This document shows, piece by piece, positions 1 to 11,579 of a DNA stretch of 64,000 nucleotides. Numbering within the stretch: the first letter of the stretch is position 1; the number at the start of each line of letters is the position of its first letter. The translations under genes were made by a program, and so were the position numbers. The DNA comes from Erigeron canadensis (taxonomy: Eukaryota; Streptophyta; Magnoliopsida; Asterales; Asteraceae): the NCBI RefSeq assembly GCF_010389155.1, contig NC_057766.1, forward strand, positions 39,813,516-39,877,515, given 5' to 3'. The notes beneath the pieces are model-generated. The model was given only the letters and a program-made list of their open reading frames with translations. It was not told the DNA's origin and made no database searches.

Positions 1-1129
1 AACAATCAACCAGCATCTTCACCATCAGTCATGTAAGAGCAAATATATATTGCGAAATCAAGGAAGAAGCAAATTTTGCTATTTACTAAAGCTCAATAAC
101 ACCTTCATCGATAGAGGGAACAACAGTTGGAAACAAATGATAGTTAGAAGAACGAACGGTAAAAAAAATAATAAATTTGGATGAAATAAGCATACATGTT
201 TAATATGAATAAAGAGTTAATACATCAACCATTATCTAAACATGGATCACTCGATAAATAACATTAACGAGAGGAAAGTTACAAATTTCAACAACAAAAA
301 ACAATAACTAATGGCATACCAACCCAAACATAACTTATTCCCGCCCCAAGAAAAATCAACGGGATTAACAGCACGTTTTAACATAAGACTAACAGGAAAA
401 CCTATATAATACTGAAGATACCAAGTTACTGAATGAATCAGTAAACAAGAAACTCGAAAACTCCACAACAGATCATGTCCTCTTGGCTGCAAAATCCCAC
501 AAAGTTGTAACTATAGAGTATAGATGTTTAACATATAACAAAAGCCACAACATGCACAGATACTTTGGTCTCTGCGGGTTTTCTGTTGTGGATAACAGAG
601 GCATACAGAAATTCGAATAGTTCTTTCAGACACAAATAATCTTTAGACAGGCAAATCTAAGAGCTCATCTTAGAAAAGCTTTCGGAAATTTTCAACATTC
701 CTCTTTGGTGGATGTGTATCACCAAGACACCAACCTAAAAAAAAAACTGAGCTTATGCCCCACTGGTGCTTAATGCTTTTGTAAATGGTGATACACTTTA
801 AAATTTACAAAGATCACACAAACAGTTATCTTAAGACTGCAAATAATTTTAATTTACTGTGCAATGTTCGAAAATAAAAGCACATATGTAGATCATTCAC
901 ATCAACATAATGCATAAATTATTTAAGGATAAAGAGAGATATTACTTGGAAGTTCAAACATGTGAATTCAAAAAATTCATGCCTTGTGTATAAGATCCTT
1001 GATGAGTGTACTGCAAATTAATTCACAAAACCAAATTTAAGAAAAGGGACACATCAAAATACAATCAACGAAAAACAAACTGAAATCCTGTAAAATCAAG
1101 AACTATGATACAAGTACAAATTCGCTAAC
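1..1129 (-). other. Downstream part of the NF-YB locus (intron or 3' region), no coding exon recognised
   Basis: This stretch lies 3' of the last recognised NF-YB coding exon. The donor at 1129-1128 shows that transcription continues into it on the minus strand. I searched for the expected C-terminal exon (Gln/Asn/Gly-rich, usually with a QQHMM-like stretch) and did not find one. A possible minus-strand acceptor ends just above position 490, and the open frame there (247-492) resembles no NF-YB tail, so it could be 3' UTR or chance. The real terminal exon probably lies left of the window. Confidence 0.4.
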
Positions 1130-3830
1130 CTGTGCATTTGGAACAAGCTGAGATCCAACTGCATCTTTCTTTCCAGATCCATCTCCGCCTCTTGCAGATC
1201 CCTTTGTATCACCCTGAGTAATAAATGTATATACCCTAACATCAGCTATCGTACACATGACAAACACATCAACAAATACTGATTAAAGTGAGTTCAGTAA
1301 AATGTGTGTCAAATGAATCACATACCTCTAACTGCATACATCAGTATTCCACGTAAGCATCCAGCAGTGAAGCAGAAAAATACAGAGGTAAAAAACGTGT
1401 TAGAAAATTAACATCAGAAACTGATAAAGCTGGGATATCAACAGATAACCTTAAAAAACAAAACGAAATGTTTGTTGTACCAACATTTTGAAAACTATTC
1501 TTCTCCTAACATACAAGTTTTACATAAAAATATGACATTGAAATATATCCAGCATATGTTATGTTTGGATGACTTAAAATTTGTATAAACTACTCGTCAC
1601 AAGAAACCAGAACCATCTTAGCCTCAATTTGATTACTGTTATGTACTACTGGAATACGCCCAAATCTAGCAGAAGATATGGCCATGAGCTCTTTTAGATA
1701 GGTAATTGAGGACAAAATCTTGGGAGGAAGCAAGTTTTATATTATATGTTGAAAGCACAACATAGGAGGTAGCATGCCTCGATCTTGTCTTTAAATGCCA
1801 AATATAGGACAGATTCAAGAGGGGTAACAGATTCCATATGGTTTTTCGGTTGAAAGCACAAAGATAGGATGCCATATGACTTGACATGTAATACATAGAA
1901 CTTTGATGAAATCTAATAGTAAAGATTTCATTTTGTGACTCGCCAACCTGGTGTTAATACTTATTCTATAGAATCAAGACTTATGTTATATGAAACTTTT
2001 TTTACATCCACTTTGATACCCTCACTTGGGTTATAGGCAAGCAGCACTAAGCTTGGTCATATGTTATACGCCTTGTATTCAGACAAGAAACAAGAAAGAA
2101 AGCCTATTTGAAAAATGAGAAAGTTGTTGGTGAAGACAAAACCCCCAAACCATCATCATCTTTTCACTTAATGGTTGATACAGAGACCAGAGAAGTAACT
2201 CCTGAAAGATTAAAATTATGGAAAACTAAACTTGACAAAACTCTTAGTGTCTTCACAAAGATTGAAACTCCTCAGTTTAGGAAGATAGACGCCATTAGAG
2301 TTTACTATGAAGCTTTTGAAGATAATACTAGTTACAAGTTCCAATAAAAATTTGTTCACCAATTTAATTTAATAGTTTAATATTGAAGCAATTAAGTTTA
2401 ATATATTCCTGTCAATTAAACTTTATCATTATATTCAAAAGACATGATACAAATGTGTTTGTGTATAATGTAGGTTACTTCGCTGATCAGTTATAGCGTA
2501 TGGTGTCGACATCATGTTAATGCCTGAGTAGGTAAGCGTCATAGATGAGACTGAAGGTTTTCATGTTCTAATGCATCAAGTTCATAAATGGGAATCTTGT
2601 CAGGTTCTAATCTACATAGCTAAATAGAACTATAATCTTAATTGGATCCTTTGAGCACTTGATACCTGTTTCATAATGAGCATTCTTTGTTTGGGATTGA
2701 TTATTAAGGGTTCTGAAAGTATAAATTACAAGTTGGGACCATCACTCAACCGACGAGGAAAGTCTAGTATTCATGAAAACTACTGGCAAAGTGGCATGCT
2801 AATAGAGTCCCTTTTTGAGTCTTACTTGTATTATGTGTTGTTTGTATCTAAATTGTGATATTAATACATGTTAGAATAACATGTCGATCTGCTCTACTAA
2901 AGAATAATAAATGCTGGGAACAATTAGGTATGTTTAATAGCTTAAGTCACTTTGTTCATTCTTTAATGAACCTATGTTAGGTAAGATGCTTGAATTTCGG
3001 TATACATAATTTGCAAGTCTTCTTTACATCACATGCTGTAAGATTGGTATGAACAACCTCTGCATAAATCTTAGGTTACACATGCTAGACATCTAGAACT
3101 AGTAAATGATGTAGGAATAACGATTTTAATATCATAACATCAAAAGGCGAACATCCAGATTTGGCTCATTGTGACAAAACACGTAGAGACGCCTATAAAG
3201 GGAAATGGGAAGTGAGGGTCATTACGCGTCAAAATATTGTGGTCCTCCCAAATGATAAAGAATACCTCATAGTCTCATACGGTCATACCATCCAATCCGA
3301 ATTTTACAATCTTGCATTAGAATCATAGTAACATAAGAACAACTAGTAACAAGTACAAAAAACATTATTTACCTCTCGGTAGCGAGACAGGTAAGCCTTA
3401 AGTGGTTCGATATAATCTTCAAAACCTAACGTAGCCATTGCCCAAAGCAAATCATCACCGTTAATCGTCTTGCGCTTCTCTTTCTGACACTTATCACTAG
3501 CCCTAACATACCACCCGCAATCAAACTCATCAACTACAATATACATATATACTATACTATAATTATAATGATCTTATATTTATAACAGAATAATTACGAT
3601 AGAGACACGTACTCGCTAGTAACGAAACTAATGAACTCAGAAACACATTCCTGAACAGTATCCTTAGCATCTTTAGCTATCTTTCCATTAGCAGGCAATG
3701 CTTTCTTCATGATTCGGCTTATGTTAGCAATCGGAAGGAACCTGTCTTGTTCTCGGATGTTGGAGTGTGGACTCTGTTCGCCGCCGCTGTCGTGACTACC
3801 ACCGGTCGGACTTCCTGGAGCGTCCGTCAT
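1130..3830 (-). CDS. NF-YB: NF-YB (HAP3) CCAAT-binding factor subunit, NF-YB8/NF-YB10-like, three exons seen, C-terminus missing
   Basis: Histone-fold subunit of the trimeric NF-Y complex, which binds CCAAT boxes in the nucleus. Exons on the minus strand are 3613-3830, 3373-3502 and 1130-1213, with GT-AG introns and phases that join exactly. The product begins [11 protein letters not shown] and carries the plant NF-YB core: [17 protein letters not shown] (about residues 26-42), [39 protein letters not shown]-type [16 protein letters not shown] and the C-terminal helix with YLSRYRE. The third exon gives [17 protein letters not shown], typical of the NF-YB8/10 branch. The second coding intron is 2.16 kb. 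ATG 3830 is chosen because the family N-terminus (acidic, Gly/Ser-rich, ESGGEQSP-like) starts here. A 5' UTR intron is likely, with donor at 4030 and acceptor at 3840. The protein ends at a splice donor, so the last exon is absent or outside the window. The family assignment is firm; the exact orthologue is not. Confidence 0.93.
2108..2347 (+). other. Small unrecognised ORF inside the large NF-YB intron, opposite strand
   Basis: A 79-codon open frame beginning [17 protein letters not shown], rich in charged residues (Lys, Glu, Thr), with a segment [17 protein letters not shown] predicted helical by eye. I do not recognise the family. It lies antisense in an intron of about 2.2 kb with no visible promoter or splice context. 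It may be a captured gene fragment or a chance frame. The amino-acid composition looks more protein-like than the surrounding AT-rich shadows, which is the only reason to record it. Confidence 0.15.
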
Positions 3831-4059
3831 ATCGAAACCCTAATTTTATCAGAAATCGTTGTTTATTAATTAATCAAATCTACTGATCAGTAATAAACGA
3901 ATAATCAATTAAAATAAGAGAAACAAACAGATAAATAAATCAATTAATCGATTAAGGAAGATAGAGTGTAAGGAATCGTAGCAAAAAGTGAGGTGAAATT
4001 GGGGGTTTTGAGATGGATAGATATATATACCTGTAGATAGATAGATATAGAGAGAGGAA

Positions 4060-4090
4060 TTTATATAAAAATGTTTGTATTTGGCGCGAA
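4060..4090 (-). promoter_or_regulatory. NF-YB core promoter: TATA box with an E2F-like motif just upstream
   Basis: On the minus strand a TATATAAA box occupies about 4067-4060, just upstream of the pyrimidine-rich 5' UTR of NF-YB. Immediately upstream, at 4080-4090, is TTTGGCGCGAA. Its first eight bases match the E2F/DP consensus TTTSGCGC. The spacing fits a real promoter. E2F control is only an inference from the motif. Confidence 0.5.
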
Positions 4091-6534
4091 GACAAGGGAG
4101 GGATCTGATTGGGTTGATTATGATGCAGGGAGAGATAGATCGGACGTTGGAGAAGAGAGATTGTGTTTTGAATTTTGTGATTTTATTTTTTTTTCCTTTT
4201 CTGAGATAGAGAATGGGATGAAGAGAGATCTTTATTGGAGTTTCTTGGCTTCGTTCTATCTCCACCGTTCCTTTTTTTTTCTTTTCTTATTTATTTTATT
4301 CATCTATATTTATCCCTTTTTTTTTCCAACCAAGAGATAGTGTGACTATTATTATCATAAGAAAAATAATTAATCTTTTTAAAATTTCTTCTAAAATCAT
4401 CATGATACTTTTTTTACTCTCATCTTTTAATTTTACTACGTGTTATAGTTAAGAGGATTTTTAAGATGATTAGTTAAAGATATATATCATTTTTCTATAT
4501 AAATGAGTATCTTTTCGAAATAATTACATGATACACAACAATACCTAGTTTCTTACATACCATGAAAATTTTGAGCAGCGGATTAAAGTTTAATGTTAAA
4601 ATGAGGTGTTCATTATATATAGTTGACAATTCATCTCTAAATTAATTATCAATCTCGCACAATCAAGCCATTTTAAATAGATGTAACATCACATTAGCAT
4701 TAGTATGATTATATAAGAGCATTCACAGTGATAATAAGTCTTAATGACTTTTTTTTTTTGTCACATAATTATTCCATTATCATTTACCTAACAAAAAGCT
4801 ATTACTCTAATAATAAAGCTTTTTCTATAACTTTTTTTACCATTAAAAAGGGAAAAAAAGTCTTATGCTCAAAAGGTTAAGGTTTCTCAACCTATTAATC
4901 AAATAAGTCATTTAACCCAATGCTATCAACCTTTATAAAGATTTTTTTTCTTTAAAACAAGTCATTTAAGTGATGTATGTTATATAATCGAATAATAATA
5001 TTATAAAACTTAAAATTGATAGATTACCTCTACTCATAAGTTTGTTCCAAAAGATTTGGGTATTTCATTATTTTAATGGGCCGAGTTCGTCTAATTGTAT
5101 TGGTCCATGAAGTAACAAAACCAGTTACTTTAAAGAGATTTTGGCCCAATTATCTGCCTCAATGATTGTATATTGTATTCTTGTTAGAAGTACTCAAAAT
5201 CTTAATGCTGCAACCTGTAACTAACAAGCCTCCTTAAGACCTTAACCAATCTCCAAACTAGATTCCAAATTCAAAATCTCAGATCCTTCTTAATTAACGA
5301 ATGTGTATAAAATGAATTCGTACAAAACTTATGCATTAGAGTGGACTTATATACCATTAATCTTCATAAGAAAATAAGAAATTACTCCATTAGACTAGTC
5401 TTATGGATATATAGGTCGCGGATTCCATTATTATCTAAATTTTAACTTTTTAGTATGATTTTGATGTAAATAGTTTTCACGTAATATCAATTGTAGAATC
5501 CAATGATAAATCTCATCTCTTGATTTTGATGCAAATCAAGAGTTTTCACCTATTATGATTTTATAATTAGGAGGATTTTAAGAAGGGTAAATTAAAAAAT
5601 ATATATATCATTAATTACCCTATCATTATACATAGATTATTACCAAGTTTAATTATTACATCGATGAGAATCATGAGATATTATACATAGATTACCCTTT
5701 TTTTAACAAGCTGGCAAACTTTCTTTCCAATTATGATAAGATAATAATGCACAACCAACTTTTCTAAAAAATGTGCATTTTAATTTCTCTTTGTTTATAC
5801 ATTGTTTGTTTTTTAGTCAACAATGCAAGTCTAAAAACGAAACCTAAAATGGTGGTCACGTAACACCTAACCGCCGAAACCAATCTGAATTGACTTTGTT
5901 CTAACTATATTTAGTTATGAGTCGGGATGGGAATAAAACATTATCAGTTCGGTATGATGAACGACTGCCGACCCGGCTCCAGCCACCCGTCCTCATAAAA
6001 TTAGACTTCATTTATTGCAACTTAATTTTGACTCCTTCCGACTTTATGTACCATTTCGACTCCCATGCATGTCTTCATCGTTTCATACATTCCTTTGTAT
6101 TTTATGAAATAAATGTATCTACACCTTTGTATCATATAAAATTTAGATATATTCTATGTATGTACGCAGTGTGTATATGTATATGACTTTCATATATGAT
6201 ATGACATGAAAAGATGGATACCTTTCCAATGAATGTTGGTCCACAATATCTATTTAAGTGTTATGTTGGTATCAAACAGGGCCGGCTCGGTACGATATGG
6301 AAAACATTGACTATTTGACCCTACAAGTTTAAGGTACAACCCTCCCAATAAAGTTAGCATTAATATGCATTAGGTGGTTGTACACTAGTACAAGTTACTA
6401 TATAAGGTTTTGACTATTCGATTTGTGCTTAAGAATTTTGAGGTGATTTGTCTTTATACATGACAGTTATCGAATGGTAAGGCGGGTGAAATTCAATTGG
6501 GTACGTAACAGTATTTATTGCACATGGTGTATAA
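4091..6534. other. Intergenic, AT-rich, no gene seen
   Basis: No exon-like segment was found on either strand. It contains short diverged repeat remnants, for example a sequence starting near 4716 (GAGCATTCACAGTG) resembling a MITE tip whose partner I could not locate. The longest frames (for example 5917-6186) have the composition of random AT-rich DNA. Confidence 0.5.
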
Positions 6535-6804
6535 GGCTATCTCTAATGGAGGTGTCCTTAGATATCCTTTGTCGCTGAAGTTTGTCTAAACTAAGGATTT
6601 TTTGAAGGATGCCCTTACCTAAGAGCACGCCCTTACTTGTCCTTACTTAATATATTTTTGTTTTTAGTGGAGGTAAAAAGATATGTAAGGATATTTGTAT
6701 GGTTGGATATAAAATTATAAGATTTGAAAGATTTGTAAGGATGTATAAGGATTTTTAAGGATATGATGTGGCAGCTTAAGGCGTCCTTAGCATTGAAGAT
6801 AGTC
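6535..6804. mobile_element. MITE, 270 bp, with 3-bp TAA duplication (PIF/Harbinger or similar)
   Basis: The left tip GGCTATCTCTAATGG is matched by an inverted right tip GACTATCTTCAATG. Subterminal TCCTTAG / CTAAGGA motifs repeat several times inside. The element is flanked by TAA at 6532-6534 and TAA at 6805-6807. Short length, imperfect terminal inverted repeats and a TWA duplication fit a Tourist/Harbinger-type MITE; the superfamily is an inference. Confidence 0.6.
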
Positions 6805-6873
6805 TAATACTCGTAGGGTATATCATATCAAGTCTCACTCGATATGAAAACAAACTTCACATTTCACAACACT

Positions 6874-7397
6874 CACTGCAACAAATTTTTCGATTGTATG
6901 CGCTCTTTAAAAATGCGTAAAATTTGGTTAAGTTGTTTGGGCTTAAACATGTGTAAAAATAGTCTACATTAAAAAGTGTGAAAAAAGTTACAAGTTTCAC
7001 AATTAAAAGTGTGAAGAAAAATGTTTACACACTAATAAGTGTGTACAATATTAGATTTGTACACTTTTAAATGTATAAATCATTTTCTGCACGGGTGATT
7101 TTCTACGCACTGAAAAATCATTTCTTCGCGGATTATTTTTACGCAAATGCGTAGAAATTACTTGCGAAAAAATGATCTTCACACTAATAAGTGCATAATT
7201 TATAAAATTTGTACACACTTATTAATGTGAACATTTTTTCTTCACACTCTTAAGTGTGAAACTTGTCGTTTTTTTCCACATTTTTTAATGTGGACTATTT
7301 GTACACATTTGTAAGTACGAACAATTCAACAAGATTTTAGGCACGTTTCAAATTTGTGTAAAATAAAATGTGTATAATTAACTAATTTGTTTTAGTG
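6874..7397. mobile_element. CACTA-like fold-back element, copy 1 (524 bp, TSD ACT)
   Basis: It starts CACTGCAACAAATT and ends with the inverted AATTTGTTTTAGTG. Perfect 3-bp target duplications ACT lie at 6871-6873 and 7398-7400. The inside is a long inverted repeat built from many copies of AGTGTGAA / TTCACACT in alternating orientation, so the whole element can fold back on itself. It has no coding capacity. CACTA (En/Spm) transposons make 3-bp duplications and start CACT, and reiterated subterminal motifs are their transposase-binding sites. Copies 2 and 3 are at 21406 and 25937. Confidence 0.8.
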
Positions 7398-7879
7398 ACT
7401 ATATATATAAGTTTTGTTTTGTTTTGTTTGACCAATATGTGAAAATAGTACTGGCGTTGTTGTACTTTGACTCAAGGCTGAATGTTAATTAAATAAGCAC
7501 GGCAAAGCTAGCTAGCGGAATAGCGGATGCTAATGAATATATAGTTCTGGCACGTAAGAGAAAGAAATTTCAAAAGTACCCCTCACGTGGGTAGCACGTG
7601 GGGGTTTAACAGTTTAACGGAGACTAGATAATGGTTGAGCGATCAAAAGACTATATGTGAATTTTATCTTCCTATAAAGGAGTGCTAGCGATGTGTTGGA
7701 TTAACATGACAAAACGTGATCATTTTGATAAACCACAGGGATGCTTTGTGCCGTTTACTTATTTGTATTTATGACAATACTCACATTATTTGACAAGGAT
7801 AAAGTTATTGTACTTTTTTATATTCTTGCTAAAAAAATTCCTTCATTTATTTTCTTAATGTATATGTAAACGAAGGGTT
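7398..7879. other. Intergenic, no gene seen; contains a pair of G-box motifs
   Basis: No coding segment. At 7584-7602 two CACGTGG motifs lie 11 bases apart in a locally symmetric arrangement (CCCC...CACGTGGGGG). CACGTG is the bZIP/bHLH G-box core. No gene start is close enough to assign a target, so this is recorded as a motif only. Confidence 0.3.
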
Positions 7880-8067
7880 GGGTATTGTAAAACAAGTATT
7901 AAAGTAAAACAAATAAGACAAGATCTTGACCTTTAGATCATGATTAAATTGATGCATGAAGATTCACGAAGTAATTGATGAACGATTATTTTGATGATGC
8001 TGTGATTTTCAGTGAAGAGAAACATATTGTTTTATCTGTTTTACTTTAATATTTGTTTTATTTTACC
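7880..8067. repeat. Inverted-repeat MITE family A, copy 1 (about 188 bp)
   Basis: It begins GGGTATTGTAAAACAAG and ends with the near-inverse ATTTGTTTTATTTTACC. Terminal arms of about 36 bp share AGTATTAAAGTAAAACA. The middle (TTGACC..TTAGATCATGATTA..) matches the copy at 20582-20777 along its whole length. No target duplication is evident. The superfamily is not assigned. Confidence 0.65.
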
Positions 8068-8307
8068 TAAAACCATGCAAAGGATACCATAAAAGTTTAG
8101 AGTAATTAAATTAAGCAAAATAATGTAAATTCAGTAGCCTCGAGAAATCAATCATCAGTTATCCGAAGTTGTTTCCGATATGTATTACATGGGACTCTAT
8201 TTCTCTATATGACTATGTTTGGCACAAGCTTTTCAAGAGCTTTTCAGAAGCTTTAACTTTTAATTTCAAACTAAAGCTCCTAAAATGTTAAAAGCTTTGT
8301 TTGGATG

Positions 8308-9884
8308 TGATGAACGTCCATTTTGTGATTATTTCCTATATCATTAGGTCGTCTTTTGATGTCTAAATGAGTTAAGAAATGTGAACTTTTGGTACTTAAT
8401 GGGATGACATGTTATGATAGGTTTACAAGACGTGCAAGTGAAGGCAAACGTATCTACTCAACTTAACACGAAGCCACAAGACTTTTGGACGAAGACTAGT
8501 AAACGGAAGATGAAGAATTCGAGGCCAACATGAAACACACAACCACATGTTAGTATTTTGGACATAACTTCTTCATACGTACTCCATTTCGAACAAGTAA
8601 GGTATCCACAAAAAGGCGAGAGAAAGATCTACAACTTTTATGTTGATGTCCAGGAGTAGCGCCACTCACATGAAGCTACAACGCCGCTAGAAGTCATTCT
8701 GAAGCCAACCAACGGAGCTGGAACATCAACCAGCGGAGCTGGGAGCCAGCCAGCGCTGCTGGGACTTCTCCAACGCCGCTGGGAAGGTCGGCCAGATCTA
8801 GGGTTTTCCTTAAAACCTATAAATACCCCCCTAAACCCTAAGATTCGTAGCTCATTTCCTCCAGGCGACTTTGGGGGGTGTTCTAGGGTATTTTCATCAG
8901 ATCTAAACCCTCGTAACACCTCTATATCATCTGAAAGATCAATCATCAATTATCAACAACAATTATCATTCAACAAACAATTATTAGGTCAAATCAATTA
9001 AGGTTCGTGGTGTTGATTTGAAGGAGCGGCCAAGAAGGATACGGATTGCGTCACTTCGATTTCCCTATTATTAGTTTGATCTTTTCTTTACTTTTTTTGT
9101 TATTGTTAGCGTACTTAATTGCAAGACTATTTGGTTGGCAATTGTTCTTATGGATTTATTTTTATTAATGATTGTTAGGTTTCTTTGTCTTGTCATGAGT
9201 AGCTAAATTGTTATGCATCTGCTTGGATAACGTGATCATGCCTTTATAGTGATATTGTGTGCTTGTACTTGTTGAACCGTTTGTATGCTTGATCTAGTTA
9301 AAGTAGGTTGGGGACTTGACCAGAAGCCAAACTGCTTGGGTGACTTGACAGGAATCCCGTAAACTATAAAGATTAGGTCATAAAAATAGACTTAGTTCAT
9401 CATCTTAATTAGGGGACTTGATAGGAAGCTTAATTAAAGGGTTAGGTGCGTTGACAGGAATCTTAACCACTTAGACCGGGGGACTTGACAGGAAGCTTGG
9501 TCGTGATTAGTCGTTCAACAATTATAAGTAATTTGGTAGATGATCTATGTGGCATGTGAACTGTTTCTAAGTAGATGTATCCTTTCCATTATTATTATCT
9601 TTGCTTTACTTTTCAAATCATTTAGTACTTCCTCGCTAGACCAAGTGGTTGGAAGCTTTTTCTAGTTTTAGTTAATTAAGTCGTGACAAACCCCCAACAA
9701 TCTTAGAATTACACCTAGCCGCATTCTTAGATTATAGTCCCTGAGAACGATCCTGGTCTTACCTATATGCTATACTATAAACGAACGGGTCCATTGCCCG
9801 TGAGTGAGTGTAGTAGAAAAGTTAACTTTGTAATAAATAAATTTAAAACTTGTCTGAAAATTTAATTAAACTTCTAGCTCATCA
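8308..9884 (+). mobile_element. Solo LTR of an LTR retrotransposon, 1577 bp, TSD GGATG
   Basis: It begins TGATGA and ends TCATCA (TG...CA with 6-bp inverted tips). Perfect 5-bp duplications GGATG lie at 8303-8307 and 9885-9889. There is no second LTR, primer-binding site or gag-pol, so it is a solo LTR left by LTR-LTR recombination. A TATAAATA box at 8818-8825 suggests plus orientation with U3 to its left. U3 carries degenerate CCAGCG-GCTGGGA repeats (about 8700-8790). The right part carries GGGACTTGACAGGAAGC-type repeats (9310-9495). Gypsy versus Copia cannot be decided from an LTR alone. Confidence 0.88.
8818..8825 (+). promoter_or_regulatory. TATA box of the solo LTR
   Basis: TATAAATA follows GC-rich U3 repeats and is followed by a CCCCCTAAACCCTAAG stretch. 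This is the expected layout of an LTR promoter. It would drive transcription rightward, into U5 and then flanking DNA. Confidence 0.6.
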
Positions 9885-10106
9885 GGATGCAACTAGCTTT
9901 AGCTTTTATTTGAAAGAAAAAGCTCCAAAATGAAACGCTACTTGAAGTAGCATTTTAGGAGCTTTAGCTTTTCAATGAATACACAAATATCTATTGAAGT
10001 TGCAGGTATAACTACCATACCAAACACTTTTAAAAAATAAAAGTTACAGCTTACAACTCCAACAAAAAGATCCAGCTACAAGCTACAATTACTTTTGCCA
10101 AACATA

Positions 10107-11061
10107 TACTATCTAATTAACCAATAACTTTAATACTAAACCCAGTCGAAAGATCGAACAACTAGAGTTATGAACCCCAATAGTATTAATTATAAGCATT
10201 TTTCTTGTACGTATATCTTAGACAATACCAAAACAAAAAATACAATTACGTCGTACATTGACATATTAATTAAATTAATAAAATGGCATAGCAAATAATC
10301 ACTCTTCCATCTTGTTACCTATACATATAGCCGGTTTTAGAAATCGATTGGGGGTGAAACTGCGAAAGTATTATAGGTTCAATGCCATGATCGACGAGCT
10401 AGAGCAAATAAAAACCTAATTTATTAGACCATTTTCATGGTTCAGCGGAATAGGTTTTCTAATTGACCACAATTTTAGTGTGCGTAAGTGAGCTTGAATT
10501 CATGGCCTTGAATATTATTCCATTGAAGCTTCTGACATGAACAGATTAAGCTCCACATGTAATTCAACCTTTTGAAAAGGATTAAAAAAAAAATAGAGGA
10601 GCTGAGGAAGACTGGTTCAAACGAAATTCATATGTAGACGTTGAACGCACGCTTTTCAAGTAGGTCGTAACCTGAGATCAAACAATTAATTATGTTCCAT
10701 ATATAGCATTGAGAAACAGCTGAACGTGCTATTGGAAATATATAGTCATAATAGATGGCGTGTCTGATTTGCATTCAGGATGTAGACTCTTACGTCGACA
10801 CAAATCCACGATACATTCTATTTATTAGATGCAACCAGAACCAAATACCAGGCTAGCTCTTTGATTTAATGCGCGCAATGTATCCCTTAAAATCTTTTAG
10901 AATATATATACTCGACCTTATTCTTCATAAGAAATAAAATGCTTAGGTTAAGTTAGCATTCGATCATACATGGATATTATTTGATGATTATTGTCAAACA
11001 GGCCAAGTTATTGAACATTTTATTAATAAGGGATGTACGTAATGCTTTCTCCATATCTATA
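10107..11061. other. Intergenic, no gene seen
   Basis: AT-rich with no exon-like frame on either strand. I see no clear repeat boundaries. Confidence 0.5.
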
Positions 11062-11579
11062 TCTATATATCTAATAAAACAGCTTTATTAAGCCATCCTT
11101 TTTAATTTAAAACTTATCTTAAAAATTGACACATATGATTTATCTTATGTGACATCTCCTATTTTTTTTTACAATATTTAAAGTTAAAATAAATATAAAT
11201 ACTAATATATAAAAAAACCCGTACGCATATTAATTTGCAAAATCTTAAATGCACTATATGACAAAAATAATATAAAAAAAAAATCCCAAACACGTTATAT
11301 ATTATTTATAAAAAAAAACCCTTAAATCTTTTACTTTGTAAACTGTAGCAATAAGGTTTTACTTTTTCAATTTCTATTGTAGCCATAAAAATAAATAACG
11401 CATTCAAACTATATAACTTAAACCAATATTTATTGATTATTATCAATGTCAATACTAAAAGTTTTGAAAAATCAATTCAACCCTCACGCAATATATTTAT
11501 TGATTATTATCAATGTCAATACTAAAAGTTTTGAAAAATCAATTCAACCCTCACGCATTGCGTGAGTTAAAAAACCTAG
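11062..11579 (+). mobile_element. Non-autonomous Helitron, 518 bp
   Basis: The 5' end TCTATATATCTAATAAAAC is preceded by A. The 3' end has a perfect hairpin CTCACGC-ATT-GCGTGAG (11550-11566), then GTTAAAAAA-type spacer and CTAG, followed by T at 11580. TC start, hairpin 10-15 bases before a CTRR end, and A/T insertion without target duplication are the Helitron signatures. No Rep/helicase coding sequence is present. The 3' subterminal region is duplicated in tandem (11426-11557). Confidence 0.8.
11426..11557 (+). repeat. Tandem pair of identical 65-bp units at the Helitron 3' end
   Basis: Units at 11426-11490 and 11493-11557 read identically, from ATATTTATTGATTATTATC to CTCACGCA, offset by 67 bp. 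Each ends with the left arm of the terminal hairpin. Only the second is followed by the right arm and CTAG terminus, so the first is a duplicated, incomplete terminus. Confidence 0.9.

Larger units (their letters stand above)
8214..10106. mobile_element. Inverted-repeat element interrupted by a solo LTR
   Basis: The tip TATGTTTGGCA at 8214 is matched by inverted TGCCAAACATA ending at 10106. Inside each arm are repeated AGCTTT / AAAGCT motifs (AAAGCTCC and its complement). Without the LTR at 8308-9884 and one copy of its target duplication, the element would be about 310 bp, a normal MITE size, possibly hAT-like. No target duplication of the element itself was identified. The LTR insertion shows that this element is the older of the two. 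Confidence 0.6.

Noticed and set aside
4716..4735. GAGCATTCACAGTG resembling a hAT MITE tip
   Set aside because: No inverted partner or target duplication located in the following 1 kb.
8638..8949. Minus-strand 103-aa frame as a gene
   Set aside because: It lies inside the solo LTR U3 region, antisense to its TATA box, and is produced by the GC-rich repeats.
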